A stretch of DNA of 64,000 bases from Acanthochlamys bracteata (GCA_019914995.1 CM034139.1:6674461-6738460), one strand, 5' to 3'; positions 23,583 to 36,579 are shown, numbered from the stretch's first letter. Notes: a model not told the origin generated them from the sequence alone. Numbers and translations are program-made.

Positions 23583-23794
23583 GAGGCGTTTGAAAGTATT
23601 TATAAAAAATATTTTTATTTTTTTTAAATAAGTTTTATTATTTTTATTTTTAAAAAAAATTTAATTTTATAGAATTTTTCTACTCTTTCTAAATTTTTAA
23701 ATAAAATTTTTATATATTTATAAAATATATATTAAAAAATATAAAATAAAAAATAATTGAAAAACAATTTTTGAAAAATTCTTTCAAACGCTCT
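23583..23794. mobile_element. Tourist-like MITE, family C
   Basis: A 212-bp element with TTA duplications (23580-23582 and 23795-23797). The termini are GAGGCGTTTGAAAGTATT and, in reverse, GAGCGTTTGAAAGAATT. It lies 118 bp from the family B element. Confidence 0.72.
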
Positions 23795-24548
23795 TACTTA
23801 CCTTACCTTCTTTGGTGTTCTTTTCACCAAAAAATTCACTTTTTTTACTTTTAATATTTCATTTTTAAACACAAAATAATATAAAAATATAAGCATTTAC
23901 TTCTAACTCACTTTTAATTATAAAAAATATAAAAATTCAACTCACTCTTAATAATATTATTTATAATACTTTATTTTTAAAAACTTATTTTGAAAATAAA
24001 AAACATGCACTCTATAGGCATTTTTTTTTTCGAAATTAATTTTTAAAAAATATTTCAATACAAATGATCAGTATATATTTTTTTAATTAAAAGAAAATAC
24101 TTTAAAAAGTTATTAAAAAATTAAATTTTGAGAAACAGTAATAAGCACATATAAACGTGCCAATTATGCTTAGAAAACGCCATTGTTTTTTTCTTTTGGT
24201 GTAAATTCTGTTATAACTTATGATTGATGTATGTAGTGTTATATTTAACAACCTATTGACCTATTATTTATCATGTGGTTCAAAAACAAAAATGTCATAA
24301 ATTTCTATAGTTACCATAAATATACTTCAAATTTTAGTTTTACAAAAATTTCTACCTAAAAAAAAAACTGCTACTGTGCTACTTGTTTTTAAGAGTAACA
24401 ATATATGGCCCAAAATTTTATTCAAAAAATGATCCACTTAATTAAATTAAAATTAAAAAATTTGATCCATATAAATATATTAATTAAGAGTTGAATGAAT
24501 TTGATTCGATTATTAAATAAATTGACTCAAAATTGACTCACTAAAAAC

Positions 24549-24763
24549 GGTGTTTGAAAATACTTCTAAAATAAACTTTTTTGAAAACAGATGTTATTTT
24601 TTTAAAAAATAAGTTTATATTTTATTAAAAGTAAATATTAGAAATCTTATTATATAACTTTTTTATATTTTAAAATTTTTAAATAAATTTTTTAAATATT
24701 TATAAAATATATATATAATAGAAATTAAAAATTATTTTGTTAAAATGAAATGCTAAATGCACC
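24549..24763. mobile_element. Probable MITE, diverged
   Basis: The left end is GGTGTTTGAAAATACTTC; the right end in reverse is GGTGCATTTAGCATTTCA. The core is AT-only, about 215 bp. Evidence is weaker than for the neighbouring elements. Confidence 0.35.
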
Positions 24764-26959
24764 CACACCTACTTGTTTTAGAATGGGCAAAGAAAAAAGC
24801 GGAAGAGTATAACTAGTAATAGAGACGGAGGTTCGAAGGTTTGTAATGTACCAAAAGCCCGCAACATACGAAAGAAAACACGTAGGCCCACCACCATTCG
24901 TGGACCCCAGCCCATTACGAAATCTTTCAACTTTTTAATTATTTCTAGAAATACATTTGTTTAAAATATCTTATTTACGAATTCGCCCCTGTGCCTCTTC
25001 GCTTATCCCGTTATCCGGCCGTGATTTATATCTTAAATTAATGAGTTCATTGGTTATTAATATTTCGTTTGAACAAAACAAAATTCAGAAGTGATTAACT
25101 ACGTAATTAATCTAATGAATTAATCAGTAGAACAAATGATTAACTCTTCATTCTTTGTTTGAAGAGTATTCAAGTTGAAGTTCTCATTTATTTCCACAAA
25201 AATAACATCTCAAACAAAACAAACCGCCATTCAACGCTTTCTCGTGATGAGGAAATGAAGAAGAAGTCATTGGATCATTCAACGATTCCTAATATTTTAC
25301 AACGACTGATTATATGGATCATATCACGCGTCATTGTATTTTTATTTTTATAAGTAAAAATTTTTAATCAAGATTAGAATAGAAGGAATAATCATTAACC
25401 GGAAAATAATAAGTTCTTGAACCACACATTTTTTGGTGAATCTAAAATATTTGACTCTTTTAACTCTATCAAGTAAACTGATTGTAATATATATAAAAAA
25501 TGAAAAGATAAGGAGACTTCTTCTTTAAAGGCATTTTTGAATATTTTTTCTCTCGTTTATAATCGGAGTAATTTTTAAATCTAGTCTTTACGTTGGAAAT
25601 GAAGAACTATAAATTAAAAATTTATCCATAAAATTTCAGCTCAATCGAATTACGAGCAATTACTTGATCAAAGTAATATAACATATATTTTTTAAAATTT
25701 TCTTACTTTCTGTCATCTTGATCAAATTATCGGATAGAAATAAATTCGTAATCCGATTGAACTAAAATTTTATGAATAGATTTCTAATTCATAATTTTTC
25801 ATATCCAACGGTGAAAATTAAATTTGGAAATCATTTCGATCATAAATAATAAAAAAAGTGCCTTTAAAGAGAGAGTGCCATATTCCACCCTATAAAAAGT
25901 GTGTTTTAATTAGATAAAAATACTTATCGTGAAAGAAGAATTTAATAAAAATTAAAATTTGATAAAATTATAATTTAAAAGTAATAATTAAAATATGAAA
26001 TAAATAAAAATTAAATTTGATAAAGAAATTAGACGTAAAAATAAAAATAATAATTGAGTAATAACTAAACTACATAAATTAACAGAATTTAAAGTATATA
26101 AGAAAGTAGTAATTACAATATGCTCAAAACTACTGGTCCTCCTTTATAAATTACAAAGAATATGTAACATGTAACTGCCGAGACCCAAGACTAGTATTAT
26201 TTGTTGTTGAATTAAAGAGTTAGATGCTTTTATTTTGTTTATCTTTTTACTTTCTAAAGAAACAAAAAGAAAAAGAAATGGCAAGGCAAAGCACTTGCTA
26301 CTAATTTGTAGATTCCTGCTTCCACTTATTTTTTCTTTCAATCTTCCTCTTTTCTATTTTACCTGTTTCTACAATTAATGAGTAAAGGCTTTGTTTAGAA
26401 CTGCTAAAAATAAAACTTCCCGAAACTTAATAAACCTTCATTTTTTTTAATGACCACTAGCATAATATGTTTGGAAAAAGAGCTAGCCAGCTATCTGTGT
26501 ATGTACCCTGTGTGAAGTCAATGGAATCAATCCATTCTTTTGAAGTCTTCAACCAACCGAACAAACTAATCAAAAGAAATGGCAAAAAAGAAAAAGCTAT
26601 AAGACTATTATAGCATTTTTAAAAATAGAATAAAAAAAAGAATTACTATACTAAGCATAATAAAATTCAAACTTAATAATGCCAATGGAAGACCAAAACC
26701 AAAAAACGGTTCCCATGACCCATCCCTCCCTCCAACTACTTTACTTTTTTTCCCAATTCATTCCAATCCAAGCGAGTGAAGAGAACCAAAACCAAAGACC
26801 ACAAAACAACAGTTCAGCTCCCATTCATTTCTTCTCTTCCTCCCTGTCTTTCTTCTTCGCCTTTGCGTTTCTTCCTGTCCTTTGTGAAGAAAGAGAGAGA
26901 AAGAGAAAGGAGAGAGCTTTTGAATTTCAGTGAGTGAAGGAGACAGAGAGAGAGAGAGA

Positions 26960-27706
26960 ATGGAAAACCATGAAAAAGAAAACCCAGCACAACAAGCATC
27001 GTCGCCAAACTCCAGCACAAGTAGTTCAAGCACCAGCGCTGCTGCAGTAGCTCCGTCGTGCACGGCAGCAGCAGTTCAACCAGCGTCACCAGCACCTCCA
27101 CCTCCGTTGACTCCCAAGTCTGTTCACCGACCTGGAGATTCGGCTAATCCTTACCCAACAACTTTTGTTCAAGCAGATACTTCTTCTTTCAAACAAGTTG
27201 TGCAGATGCTCACCGGCTCCGCTGAGACCACCGCGAAACACGCCGCTGCTGGAAACAATACTAACAGCAACATCAACGGTAACAACACCAAGCCTGTTGC
27301 AGCACCGCCCCCACCGTTGCCTGCAGCGAAAGCTACTGCGCCGAAGCGGCAAGCTTTCAAGCTCTACGAGCGCCGGAGCAGTTTACGAAACTTGAAAGTA
27401 ATCAGCCCGCTTGTTCCAGAGTTGGCGAGTCCAAGAGGGTTCTCGTCGCGCAAGCAGCCGGAGATTCTTTCGCCGAGCATGTTAGATTTTCCATCTCTCG
27501 TTCTTAGCCCGGTAACACCTTTGATCCCGGACCCATTCAACCGTCTGCCGCCGCACTCGGCCGCAGCAACGGCGGCTGAAGAGAGAGCAATTGCAGAGAA
27601 AGGATTTTACTTGCATCCTTCACCGAGGAGCACCGGTGCAGAACCGCCACGACTGCTGCCGTTGTTTCCGGTGACGTCTCCGCGCGCCGCCGCATCTTCG
27701 CCATGA
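26960..27706 (+). CDS. VQ motif-containing protein (VQ4/19/33-like)
   Basis: One exon, 248 residues. The ATG at 26960 (MENHEKENP) is the first true ATG in frame; the frame is open upstream but has no earlier ATG. The VQ core is FKQVVQMLTG at residues 77-86 within FVQADTSSFKQVVQMLTG. A Pro-rich stretch precedes it. Several Ser-Pro/Thr-Pro sites follow (ILSPSMLDFPSLVLSP, VTPLIPDPF), as in the VQ proteins that are MAP-kinase substrates. VQ proteins bind group I and IIc WRKY factors in the nucleus and tune defence or growth genes. Lack of introns fits the family. A GA-rich leader precedes the start. Confidence 0.92.
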   Translation: MENHEKENPAQQASSPNSSTSSSSTSAAAVAPSCTAAAVQPASPAPPPPLTPKSVHRPGDSANPYPTTFVQADTSSFKQVVQMLTGSAETTAKHAAAGNNTNSNINGNNTKPVAAPPPPLPAAKATAPKRQAFKLYERRSSLRNLKVISPLVPELASPRGFSSRKQPEILSPSMLDFPSLVLSPVTPLIPDPFNRLPPHSAAATAAEERAIAEKGFYLHPSPRSTGAEPPRLLPLFPVTSPRAAASSP

Positions 27707-30700
27707 TTGAAAATGAGAGAAATTCTTCTTCAACTAGAACAGGTTTTCACCGGCGAGCTGAGATAATGGGTTGGATTCATCTGATATCTCAAAAAAGAAA
27801 GCCAATCTCTGTTAAATTGATTTGGGTTTTCTTTTCTATTCTAGCTTTTCCTTTTCGTCTATGATCTCAAGTTTTCCCCATCTTCTTTGTTTAAAATGTT
27901 CGTATTTGGTGATGATCTGATGATTCCAGTCAAGAAAAAAAGAACTGGACTCTGCTGCTGATCCTTCTTCAATTTGAAAATTTTCAGAAGCTGGGATTTT
28001 AGTTACTGTTTTTCACTTGTTAAGTTCTTCACTGCTACTAATCTCTATAAAAAAAAATGGGAGATTTTTTCTTGTTTTTCCTCTTTTGTTGAATTTTCCT
28101 TAGAAATTACCCGATAAATCTATATGAATGTTAGATTTGATGAGCATTGCAATCATTTGTTTGCGTAATATGTTATGTTTTACTTGTCTTGGAATTTTCT
28201 TTTCCCAGTAATCACTGAACTGAAATATGTATATGTTGTAGTAAGTATTTTTAACCAATTCTTTGATCTGATCTACAATGTTGAGAGTTTGGATTTACTC
28301 GGCTTTCAATGGTAAAGTGGGGTTGCAATGATGAGTTTGATATAGACTAATGGAAGTGGGTGTTTTTTTAGGTAAGATTTTGAGAAGTGGTTTTGATTTT
28401 TCTACTAGTGCTATAGTGACTTTAGGCCATCAGTGGGCAAACACAAAAAGCTTGAACTTGTTCATTTGAAGAAGAAAAACGTTTCCGTTTTCCATTTTTA
28501 ATGAATGCAAGTAAAGAAATATTTGGATACTTTTTGTGGACAAACATAAAGCAACTGTTGTTAGCAGTACCTTTGCCAGGCGTCATCATGTCATTGGATA
28601 CTTTTGTCGAAGGATTTCATTACTATAGTTTTGCTTTGAAGACTTCACTGTTCCTTCTCGAGCTCTGTAGCTTCGATAATGTATTGCTGCGTTGGGATTC
28701 ATATTCGGATGAGTTAATCTTCGACTTCTGAAAAATTTCTCGAAATAACGCAGAAATTCAAAGAGAGTTGCCTCACATTTTCTGTACGCATCTTTTCACG
28801 GTAGTTAGAAAACGTTATTCTAGTCTACCTAACGCTCTAGATAACCCTCTCTCCAGTCTTGACAACCTAATAATATCATCTCAGAACAATACAATTTTCT
28901 GTAACAATACATATAGCAAAAAACCTAATTATATATGCAGCTTGAAATGTCGAGTCAATAGAATGGCAGGCAAGACTATTGTTGCATAGCAGCCGCAGAG
29001 GAGTTGAAGTGACCTGTTTTCTTAATTCCACACCTACTCACTTCACCGGCCACTGAAATTCAAAGAGTGCATCCAAAAATTTCAGATAAAGACGGACATG
29101 AAAACATGACCAAACTATAGAGTGTAAGTTAGCCTCATTTCACTTCTTCAGTCAGAGCAAAGCTGGCCCATTTTGAGAACGACAGCTTCAGATTATTCAT
29201 TACTAATCTCTGATCAAAATCTACCCTATCTAGAACTAATATTTGAACCACTTCTACTCAGTCGGTATGAAGATGTAGTTCAAAGAGACGCAAAGGCATT
29301 GTACCATTTTATTATAAGAATTTCCGCATCTTACTAGGAAACAACTAAAAATCTATTTACTCGAAGAAGTCAGATAGTTGACTTCCGAGAATCCAACGCA
29401 AAATCGAATATCAAAATTCATTCCGTTAATGCTGGCATTGATCCATTTCCATAAAACTACTTTATTCAGAACTGAAGCCTTCCGTCAAAGAATTCAAAAT
29501 CTCCTATGAAATCCAAAGGCGGAGATGAAGTGAGGACCCAGTGTATTCCCCTTTTAATAATTTCTATCTAAGATTATTAAAAATTTTAGAGAACCCCATC
29601 ATCATGCCTAACGTTTGCATCTCTTTTAATAACATAATAGCAAAAGCAAAAAAATACAAGAGCCAGAGTGGCAAATCAGTTTATAAAAAAAAACGTGTAC
29701 TTGTTTACTGGAAGGGAAAAAAAAGAAGCATAAAAAAGTTGAAGACTCACTGGCATTGGTGCAAGAAACAACTTTGTCCTGGCTGCGCCCACCATGTGAG
29801 GCTTCCCTTTAATACTTAAAGCTTGGAAGAGACTGTAAAGACTTCGTAGGCTTGACCATTGTCCCTCCCTGCTTCCATTTCGAAGCTCTCAAACCTTCTC
29901 TATGTGAAACAAGAACGGCCAAACTGTAGCACAGACATCTGCAAGCCATGTGACAGCTTAATTCAGATAAAACTTCGATGATTACTTGCAAAATACGAGG
30001 AAGAACAGACATTTCACAATGGTGGTTACTTCGTCCAATCAGTGGTTTTTACTTCATCTTTGGTTCTGTTTGAACAGATGTCAGCTACATATCATGTCTT
30101 ACTTTAGAAATTAAACAACAAAATTTCATTTCTTTGCTAAGTCCCGCACTCATGATAATAAAGGGAGAACATGTCACAATACTAGCATTACTCTAACGAA
30201 TACTATTGGGTCCTATAACCAAGCCACGGGGAAACTGTCATGATGCTACAAGCCAAGCCATCATCATCAGATTGCTTAACTGAGTGGAGAAGAAAGTGAG
30301 AGCAAATGTAAATAATTCTGGGTAGTTGTCAAGAGGTCTTCCTGGTCATGTCCATACTAATTTAGCCAAAGCAAGATTTTTGTTAAAAATTACAGAAGCA
30401 AGACAAAGTTTTGAATGATGCTGATGATGCTAGCTACTATTGCTGGAAGACAAGCAACATCTACATGGAGTCTTTAATAAGAAATTTATTGAAGACAAAA
30501 GAACAAGCATCTCTTAACATCAGTTAGGCAAAAGCACATCTTAATGACAATGTATTAGAAATATCCTTTTCTTAACCCACTACCTCCACTAATCCAAAGT
30601 TGAGAGCAGATCGTGATCATTTTAAAGCAAATCCATAAACTGAAGGACTAACAAATTACTTGAATAAAAACATAAGCTCAGAGCATAGAACGCGCTCACA

Positions 30701-31539
30701 ATATGAAAATGAAAATTTACGGCAATAAATTCAGAAGCAAGTCACATTCATCTGCAGATTCAGTCTATAAAGGTAAGTGTTGATCCTTTCTAATCATGAA
30801 ATCCAACCTTCCATACGGTAATACAATTTGACAGTTACTATGACAATAACATATGTCAAGCCATGCCAATAGCACTACAAAGATCAGACAGACATTACAC
30901 AGATATGATCTTCTTCTTTCAGGGTTCAGTTTAACATGCTTAGAGAACTTGCAACCATTAAAAAGGTATATAATAGGAAGTCAACTGCAAATGAATTAGA
31001 AGTAATGATAATTCTTCTAAGAAATGTTAGTAAAAAGTGTAAAACACAACTATAAAACCATGTCAAACGAGCTTTCACAAGCTGCAAACTCTGTACCATG
31101 TCATCAACTTGTAAATTCTTCAATGCTACCCAAATCCAGCCACATGGAAAAGTAAGTATTGAAGGTGCTAAAGGGCACATGCATTGACAGGCTATCAGGT
31201 GTACCTCATATTCTACTGCTGGTGAACACATGAGTCTCAGAAACTTCAACTGTTGAACTGAAATCATTCTTTCAGAAAAAGGCTACATATATCCAATTAA
31301 TTCAATTGCATAGTTTCCTTGTAGTTGTTAATGAAGGTAATGCATACACGACATGGTATGATTCTGCTAATGATTTAAACCAATTTAGGAAAGCAAAAGA
31401 TTTTTAGAACCTTTACAAGATAAAGCACATACAAATAATCTTACTCTCATGCAATTATCAAACATAATTATGTAGAATTATCAATAAGCATATTGGACCA
31501 AACAAGCTTGCTTTTAAGAATAAGTTAATGCTTCATTAC
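27707..31539. other. 3' region of the VQ gene and intergenic DNA, no gene seen
   Basis: The first part is probably 3'UTR of the VQ gene. The rest lies downstream of the S4-domain pseudogene (minus). I found no exon-like conserved protein, repeat array or RNA gene here, though short unrecognised exons cannot be excluded. Confidence 0.5.
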
Positions 31540-34500
31540 TATGAGAAATTACATTCACCCTTCCCTTGCAACTGACGGAAACTATATCACCTGTTTTAAG
31601 CATGGAATTGTTCTTTATTACCGGAGACTAGTTGACACGCACATCTCCATAACTTGTACAAAGAAGCTAATCAAAATGGAGCCAGCAGCATTGCTTAAAA
31701 GAAATCCAGTAAGTACATGCAAGAAGAAAACAAATAAGACGTGCATCTGATAAATTCAAGGACAAACCCTCAAAGGAGACCTCATGCTAGGCACTGTGAG
31801 GATTGCATGTGAAAAGGAATGGGAAGTCAACCTAGACCCACTAGAAAAAACAAAGATGACTACTACTAGCTGGTTTCCATGTGATGAGGAGGGAAAAGTG
31901 CTAATTTTAAGATCCATGTCTTCAAGGGAACCACATCCCTAGAGCTAATGCACACATGGTTAGATGCAATCTTAACTGTGTGACAAATTACAGAATTTTA
32001 ACTTTCTCCAAAACAGTCATCTAATAAATGACGATTCTAAGTGCACTGTGCACATCTACCTTAGCTGTGATGTCAGCATTAACCAAAGTTCCAACATCTA
32101 GAAAGACGAGCTATGAATTTTATTCAAAACCTAGATGAATTGGAGTCTGGATAACACATCCAAAGCATTTCACATCCAAAGCCTCACAAGAAAAACTTTT
32201 TCTTCTTTTTCTTTCTGCGAAACAACAAAATGATTCTGAAAACTGTGACTAGAACAGAGAAACAGCCAAAAAAGTTCTTATAGCTGCTATTATATTCAGC
32301 GTACAATTCCAATCAAAATCAATATCCTATTAAGGCCAACTCAATCAATGTATACTATTGAAGAGAGTTTGACAACTGTGACTTAGGTAACAAGACTGTT
32401 TATCTCACCAAAAGGAAAAAAAAGGTAATGAGACTGTAGTGTCAGTCACCAATGTCATTACAGAGTTATCTTTTAGGGGAGTTATGGCATTAATACTTTT
32501 TTTATTAGAATCAATGAAGATCCTTGCGACAAACACAAGAGCCATAATAAACTACTAGTTACTCGCATAGAAACTATGGAAATCTGGCATATGTTTCACA
32601 CCAAAAATTCAACCATGGTCTTTTTTAGTTAGCTATAAATGTAGAACCTTGTGAGAGTACATTGAGCTTAAAACACTAGCAAGATATGGTATCAGAAATC
32701 AAAAGGCTAAAAAGACTAATATCAACAATCACAAAACATACGTTTTGCATGTGGAGAGGCTGACTAGAGAATATCTAGCTATATAAATAATGGAAGAATG
32801 TCAAACTGCATAAGAAAATACCTGATTAGATTAACAAGTTTTGACCGTGATATCTTAAATCCGGTACTAGCTAGAGCATCCACTCTTAAAGAAGCTTCGA
32901 CAGTTCTGAAAATTTTTGTCCTGCATCTAAAAAGGAGAAACAGAGATAAATTTGTAGTGAATGGCTAGTGCTTGATTGTTTATAATAAGAACAAACTCTT
33001 GAAGAGTTCGTAGATGAATTAGCAAAATACAGGATCAAGAGAAAATAATTGAATGATGCCAAAAAATATACAAAAAAGCAACTGGAAAACATAAAGGGGA
33101 TATAGAGCCAAAATTCAAGAGATAGCAGTACAAGTTACATATAAAACACTAGTTTAGTGCAAGTTTAATGCAAGCTTCAACATTCTTTCACTTATCTAGA
33201 GCGCCTAAGGCAAGAGAACCAAGTTTTTAACATTCTATGACATCACCAGCTCTCAAACTACAGAGGAGCTAGAACGGCTTAAAGATGTAGAAAAAGTTAA
33301 CCAAAGCTCAAACTTACCAAATTAGGAAATCTAAGCCAGCGAATTATGTGCATGAGATAGCAATGACCATGAACTGAAGCATAGCAGGTCAAAAATGTCT
33401 ACCACATTACCTGGGTGGTGCATACTCAAAAGCAAGAAGTGGTAGTTGTGTGCAAGAGATTGAAAAGTTACCAAGAGGAAAAAAAAAGTACGACCGTCAG
33501 TTACAAGGTAATGGTGAAACATGCATAAACCTTCAGAAAAACTTTTCATATTAAATATGCCATAAAAACTAATAGATGAATCGACTAACATGCTACGAAG
33601 CAGATTGTTATATTTTAGTTCTGAGAAACATATTGACATCGGACTTACAGGTAAGATTAACACATGGTTTATGCTCAGGATTTTATCACTGCTAATTTAT
33701 ATGATATGAATATATGATTTGCATCTTATTCAAGAAGAAAAGGAGTTTCTAAAAGAGCTTTCAACGAAATAGAAGAATATAGAAGGCTTATAAAGTAATT
33801 TCATAAACATTTTTCTGTTAGATATATTTACATTAATGGAGATAGTGAACTAACTTGACGGACCATCTTATTAAAATCCAAAACTCGATAAATCAGAGAG
33901 AGAGTTAAAGCGTTCTCAACGTTAACCAATGCTGATTTAAGATAACCAACAAGTTCAGGAGCAACAAGGACCTGGGCCTTCCTTTCTTCCGCAAATTAAA
34001 TTTTTATAAGTTTCTAAATCCTTAAAAAAACTAATGCTCCAATAAAAGGACGTACACGACTTTTCAGTGTTGTCATATAAGAATGTGAAAACCAAGTCTT
34101 ACCTGTAATAGAAGATCACGAACTTTATCTCTTATTGTCCCCATTCCAAATATTGCACCAAGAAAGTCGCTGTGAGAACAACGTTCAAACCCAGAGTTCG
34201 CTAAGATACTGGAAAAACAAGATTTAGCAAACCAAATCAAAGGAGGAAAGCGTTCAGAAATTGAAAGGAAATAAGAGACCTTAATGCAGCAATCACATCT
34301 TGGACAGTTGCCGCAGCCTCTGGATGACGAAAACGAAGGCGGCCTCTCTGAGCCTATTATTGCAACTTAGACCTTTGTACCAAGAAGGCAAGAACTATGA
34401 GTTTTAAAAACAAAACAAGGAGGTCAGGGACCAGAAAATTGGTGATACTAACCTGTGGATATCCTCCTACAGCTTTAATATTAGCTAACTTCTCTAGAGC

Positions 34501-35100
34501 TAGTAAACTCTTTCTAACTACAGGCGGGGTAAGGAAATCAGTATGAAGAATCTCTCCTCTAGATGAAGCTTGTGTTTGCTTGTATGTAACTGATATAGGA
34601 CTATCAGCATTTTTAAGTAACCATTTCAGAGACCAAAAATCAGATAAGAAAACATTTGAGAAGAAGTATCCCAACTCCAAAATAATTGAACATGCATGAC
34701 TATGCAGCGAAATTGTAACTGGCCCTTGAAACTAGCGAACTTCAATTCACCCTCAACTATAAGCTTTGTCTTACTTTTGTCTGCAAATGCATGCAAGGAA
34801 ATGATGTAAAAGTTCACAATTAATCTTGCACATAACAAATAAAATGCGTTCGCAATCGCTCACTACTACTGGGCTCTACAACTGCAAAACCCAATTGAAT
34901 AGAAAAGCATCAACACTAAGACAACCTTCAAGGAACAAGCGAACTCTTAAGGAAATTGAGCAACTGAACTCTAGTAACAAAAATTAAGCTTCTGTGATAG
35001 TTAATAAACAAAAAGGGTAAAGAGCATATCAGTTCCAGAATATCCTGCACATCCTCGACAACGTTCTTATAACAACTCCTTTCAGCAAAGAGTAATCACC
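31540..35100 (-). pseudogene. Decayed YlmH/PSII-type S4-domain RNA-binding protein gene
   Basis: Minus-strand exons of one multi-exon gene are recognisable in order: LHTDFLTPPVVRKSLLALEK (34453-about 34620), HPEAAATVQDVIAALR (34280-34353), GFERCSHSDFLGAIFGMG (34103-34208), AQVLVAPELVGYLKSALV (about 33912-33989), CTQLPLLAFEYAPPR (33411-about 33466), TVEASLRVDALASTGFKISR (32822-32920), and the second half of the S4 domain (about 31540-31652). The family is the plant chloroplast S4 protein like bacterial YlmH. Defects: in the S4 exon the expected GDVRVNW reads GDVRVN-stop (TAG for TGG), and the homology continues in frame after it (LKTGDIVSVS, then KGRV). The exon at 33989 has CG where an AG acceptor is expected. 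No proper splice pair joins the exon ending near 33912 to the one near 33466. The N-terminus has no clear start codon. Confidence 0.72.
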
Positions 35101-35260
35101 TCCATGCTTCACCGCAGTTCAAAAAATCCTACAAATACGATTCAAATCCTTAACTAATACATCAAAAAGTCTCGACAGGTTCATGTTAGATTCAATTACC
35201 TCTGCAAATTGTCTCTGAAGAACTCGTTGAGGGAAAATCGTAGAGGAAAAATTGCAGATT

Positions 35261-36042
35261 GTCTTACTAGACAGAAGAAGAAATCAGATGAGACTGAATA
35301 AGCATGTGACCATATCTACGGAACACGTGTGACGGCGGGAAGGCGGTCACCGTGGCTACCGTAGTGTTGCTCAGCGGCGAAGGTTTTAAATTTTCTGAAA
35401 ACCAACGAACAGAAAATGGTTGTTTGTGGGCTGATTTAACGGGCTTTAAAAGTTTAACTTTATTGGACTTTGATTCAAAGCCCATAAAAGAAGGTGAAAA
35501 AAGCTATGATCGAATTTGGACGAATTTCAAATATACGTAATTAAATTTTAAAAAATAAAAAATAATTTTTTAAAAAAAAATTATTGTAAATAGAGTTTAA
35601 ATTTTGTATTTTGGTTATCTTTTAAAGTAGATTAGAAGTATAATTTAATTTCTTTGAAATAGATTGAAAGTGAATTATAATAATTTTAAAATATAGGTGT
35701 GAATTCAATTTACATTTAAAATATGAAAATTGTCTGAAACTCAATTCTAATCGAAGAAATAGAAATTCTGACTAAGAAACTTTAATTCTAAAATTTTAGA
35801 TGTTTGAAATACTCCTTTAAAATAGTTAGACCGCAAGAAGCTAATATTTTCACTGAAGACGGAGAATTGATTGTTAAAAAAGGGGACCAAGTTTGGAAGC
35901 AAATCTTCGCACTCTACAGTGCCGGATTCTTTCTAATTGGTCTAGAAATTGGCGTTTATCGTTTGCCATGGTGTATGAATTCCAAAAAACGTTTTGTTAG
36001 TTTCGAATATCTACATTTTCAATTTACTTCTTGCATCATGTT
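35261..36042. other. Intergenic, no gene seen
   Basis: This is the former upstream region of the S4 pseudogene followed by AT-rich DNA. A short open frame near 35804-36052 has no ATG start and no family resemblance. Confidence 0.5.
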
Positions 36043-36047
36043 AGTAA

Positions 36048-36574
36048 TATGACGAATTTAGGATTCCTCTCAAAACCAATTGGCAATGAAAAGAGTGAGT
36101 CCAAATCTTTATTAATATTATATCAAGGCCATTGATAAGCAATATAGGACTAAACTATTCTTTAACACCTGCTCTCTAGCAGAGCGTTTTTTTTTAATAA
36201 AAAAAATTGAATTGATGTGGGCTACATGCCCTGTAATAAATTGAATGAAACAGACGACATCACCTAAAATGAAATAGGCTACATGTCCTATAATATAGTA
36301 AAAAATTGTCTTTTAAATAAAACGGGCTACCTGTCCTGAAATAAAGTGCGCTATTTATGCCCTAAAATTATTCGGACCATAAAGATCCTGAATAGATATG
36401 GATAATAAGTTAGATTTAGCTCATATTTTGAACCAATCCGGTCCAACCCAATCTGATACCATATGACGAATTTAGAATTTTTCTCAATACCAATGACAAT
36501 AAAAAGAGTGAGCCAAAATCTTTATAAATATCGGATCATTGATAAGCAATATAGAATTAAACTATTTTTTAACA
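36048..36574 (-). mobile_element. TRIM (terminal-repeat retrotransposon in miniature), 527 bp
   Basis: Two direct repeats, 36048-36167 (120 bp) and 36462-36574 (113 bp), are about 80-85% identical. Read on the minus strand each starts TGTTAAA and ends CGTCATA. Immediately after the first LTR (minus strand) comes TGGTATCAGA (36461-36452), the usual primer-binding site for initiator tRNA-Met. A purine-rich AGAGAGCAGG stands directly before the second LTR. The element is flanked by the perfect 5-bp duplication AGTAA (36043-36047 and 36575-36579). The 294-bp interior has no coding capacity and carries four related copies of a motif like GGGCTACATGCCCTGTAATA. All structural hallmarks of a TRIM are present; it must have moved with proteins from another element. 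Confidence 0.88.
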
Positions 36575-36579
36575 AGTAA

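Larger units (their letters stand above)
19800..26680. other. Gene-free AT-rich block of about 7 kb
   Basis: I see no coding exon, tRNA or conserved protein fragment in this stretch. It consists of A/T-rich DNA with several MITE-like elements (listed separately) between the promoter of the FRS gene and that of the VQ gene. Many flanks share motifs such as CAAACG and GTTTGAAA, which are terminal-repeat remnants. Confidence 0.65.

Noticed and set aside
24820..24850. GGTTCGA-like motif suggesting a tRNA T-arm
   Set aside because: No acceptor stem, D-arm or anticodon arm can be formed around it.
31081..31200. Possible alternative S4 exon on the minus strand
   Set aside because: A weak resemblance to the end of an S4 domain disappeared once the true, better exon was found at 31540-31652.
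34990..35075. Possible additional N-terminal exon of the S4 pseudogene (NVVEDVQDILEL)
   Set aside because: The similarity is short, there is no GT donor next to it and a stop lies just upstream in frame, so I did not count it as an exon.
35804..36052. Open frame of 82 codons near the TRIM element
   Set aside because: It starts with TTG, not ATG, matches no family I recognise, and runs into the TRIM boundary.
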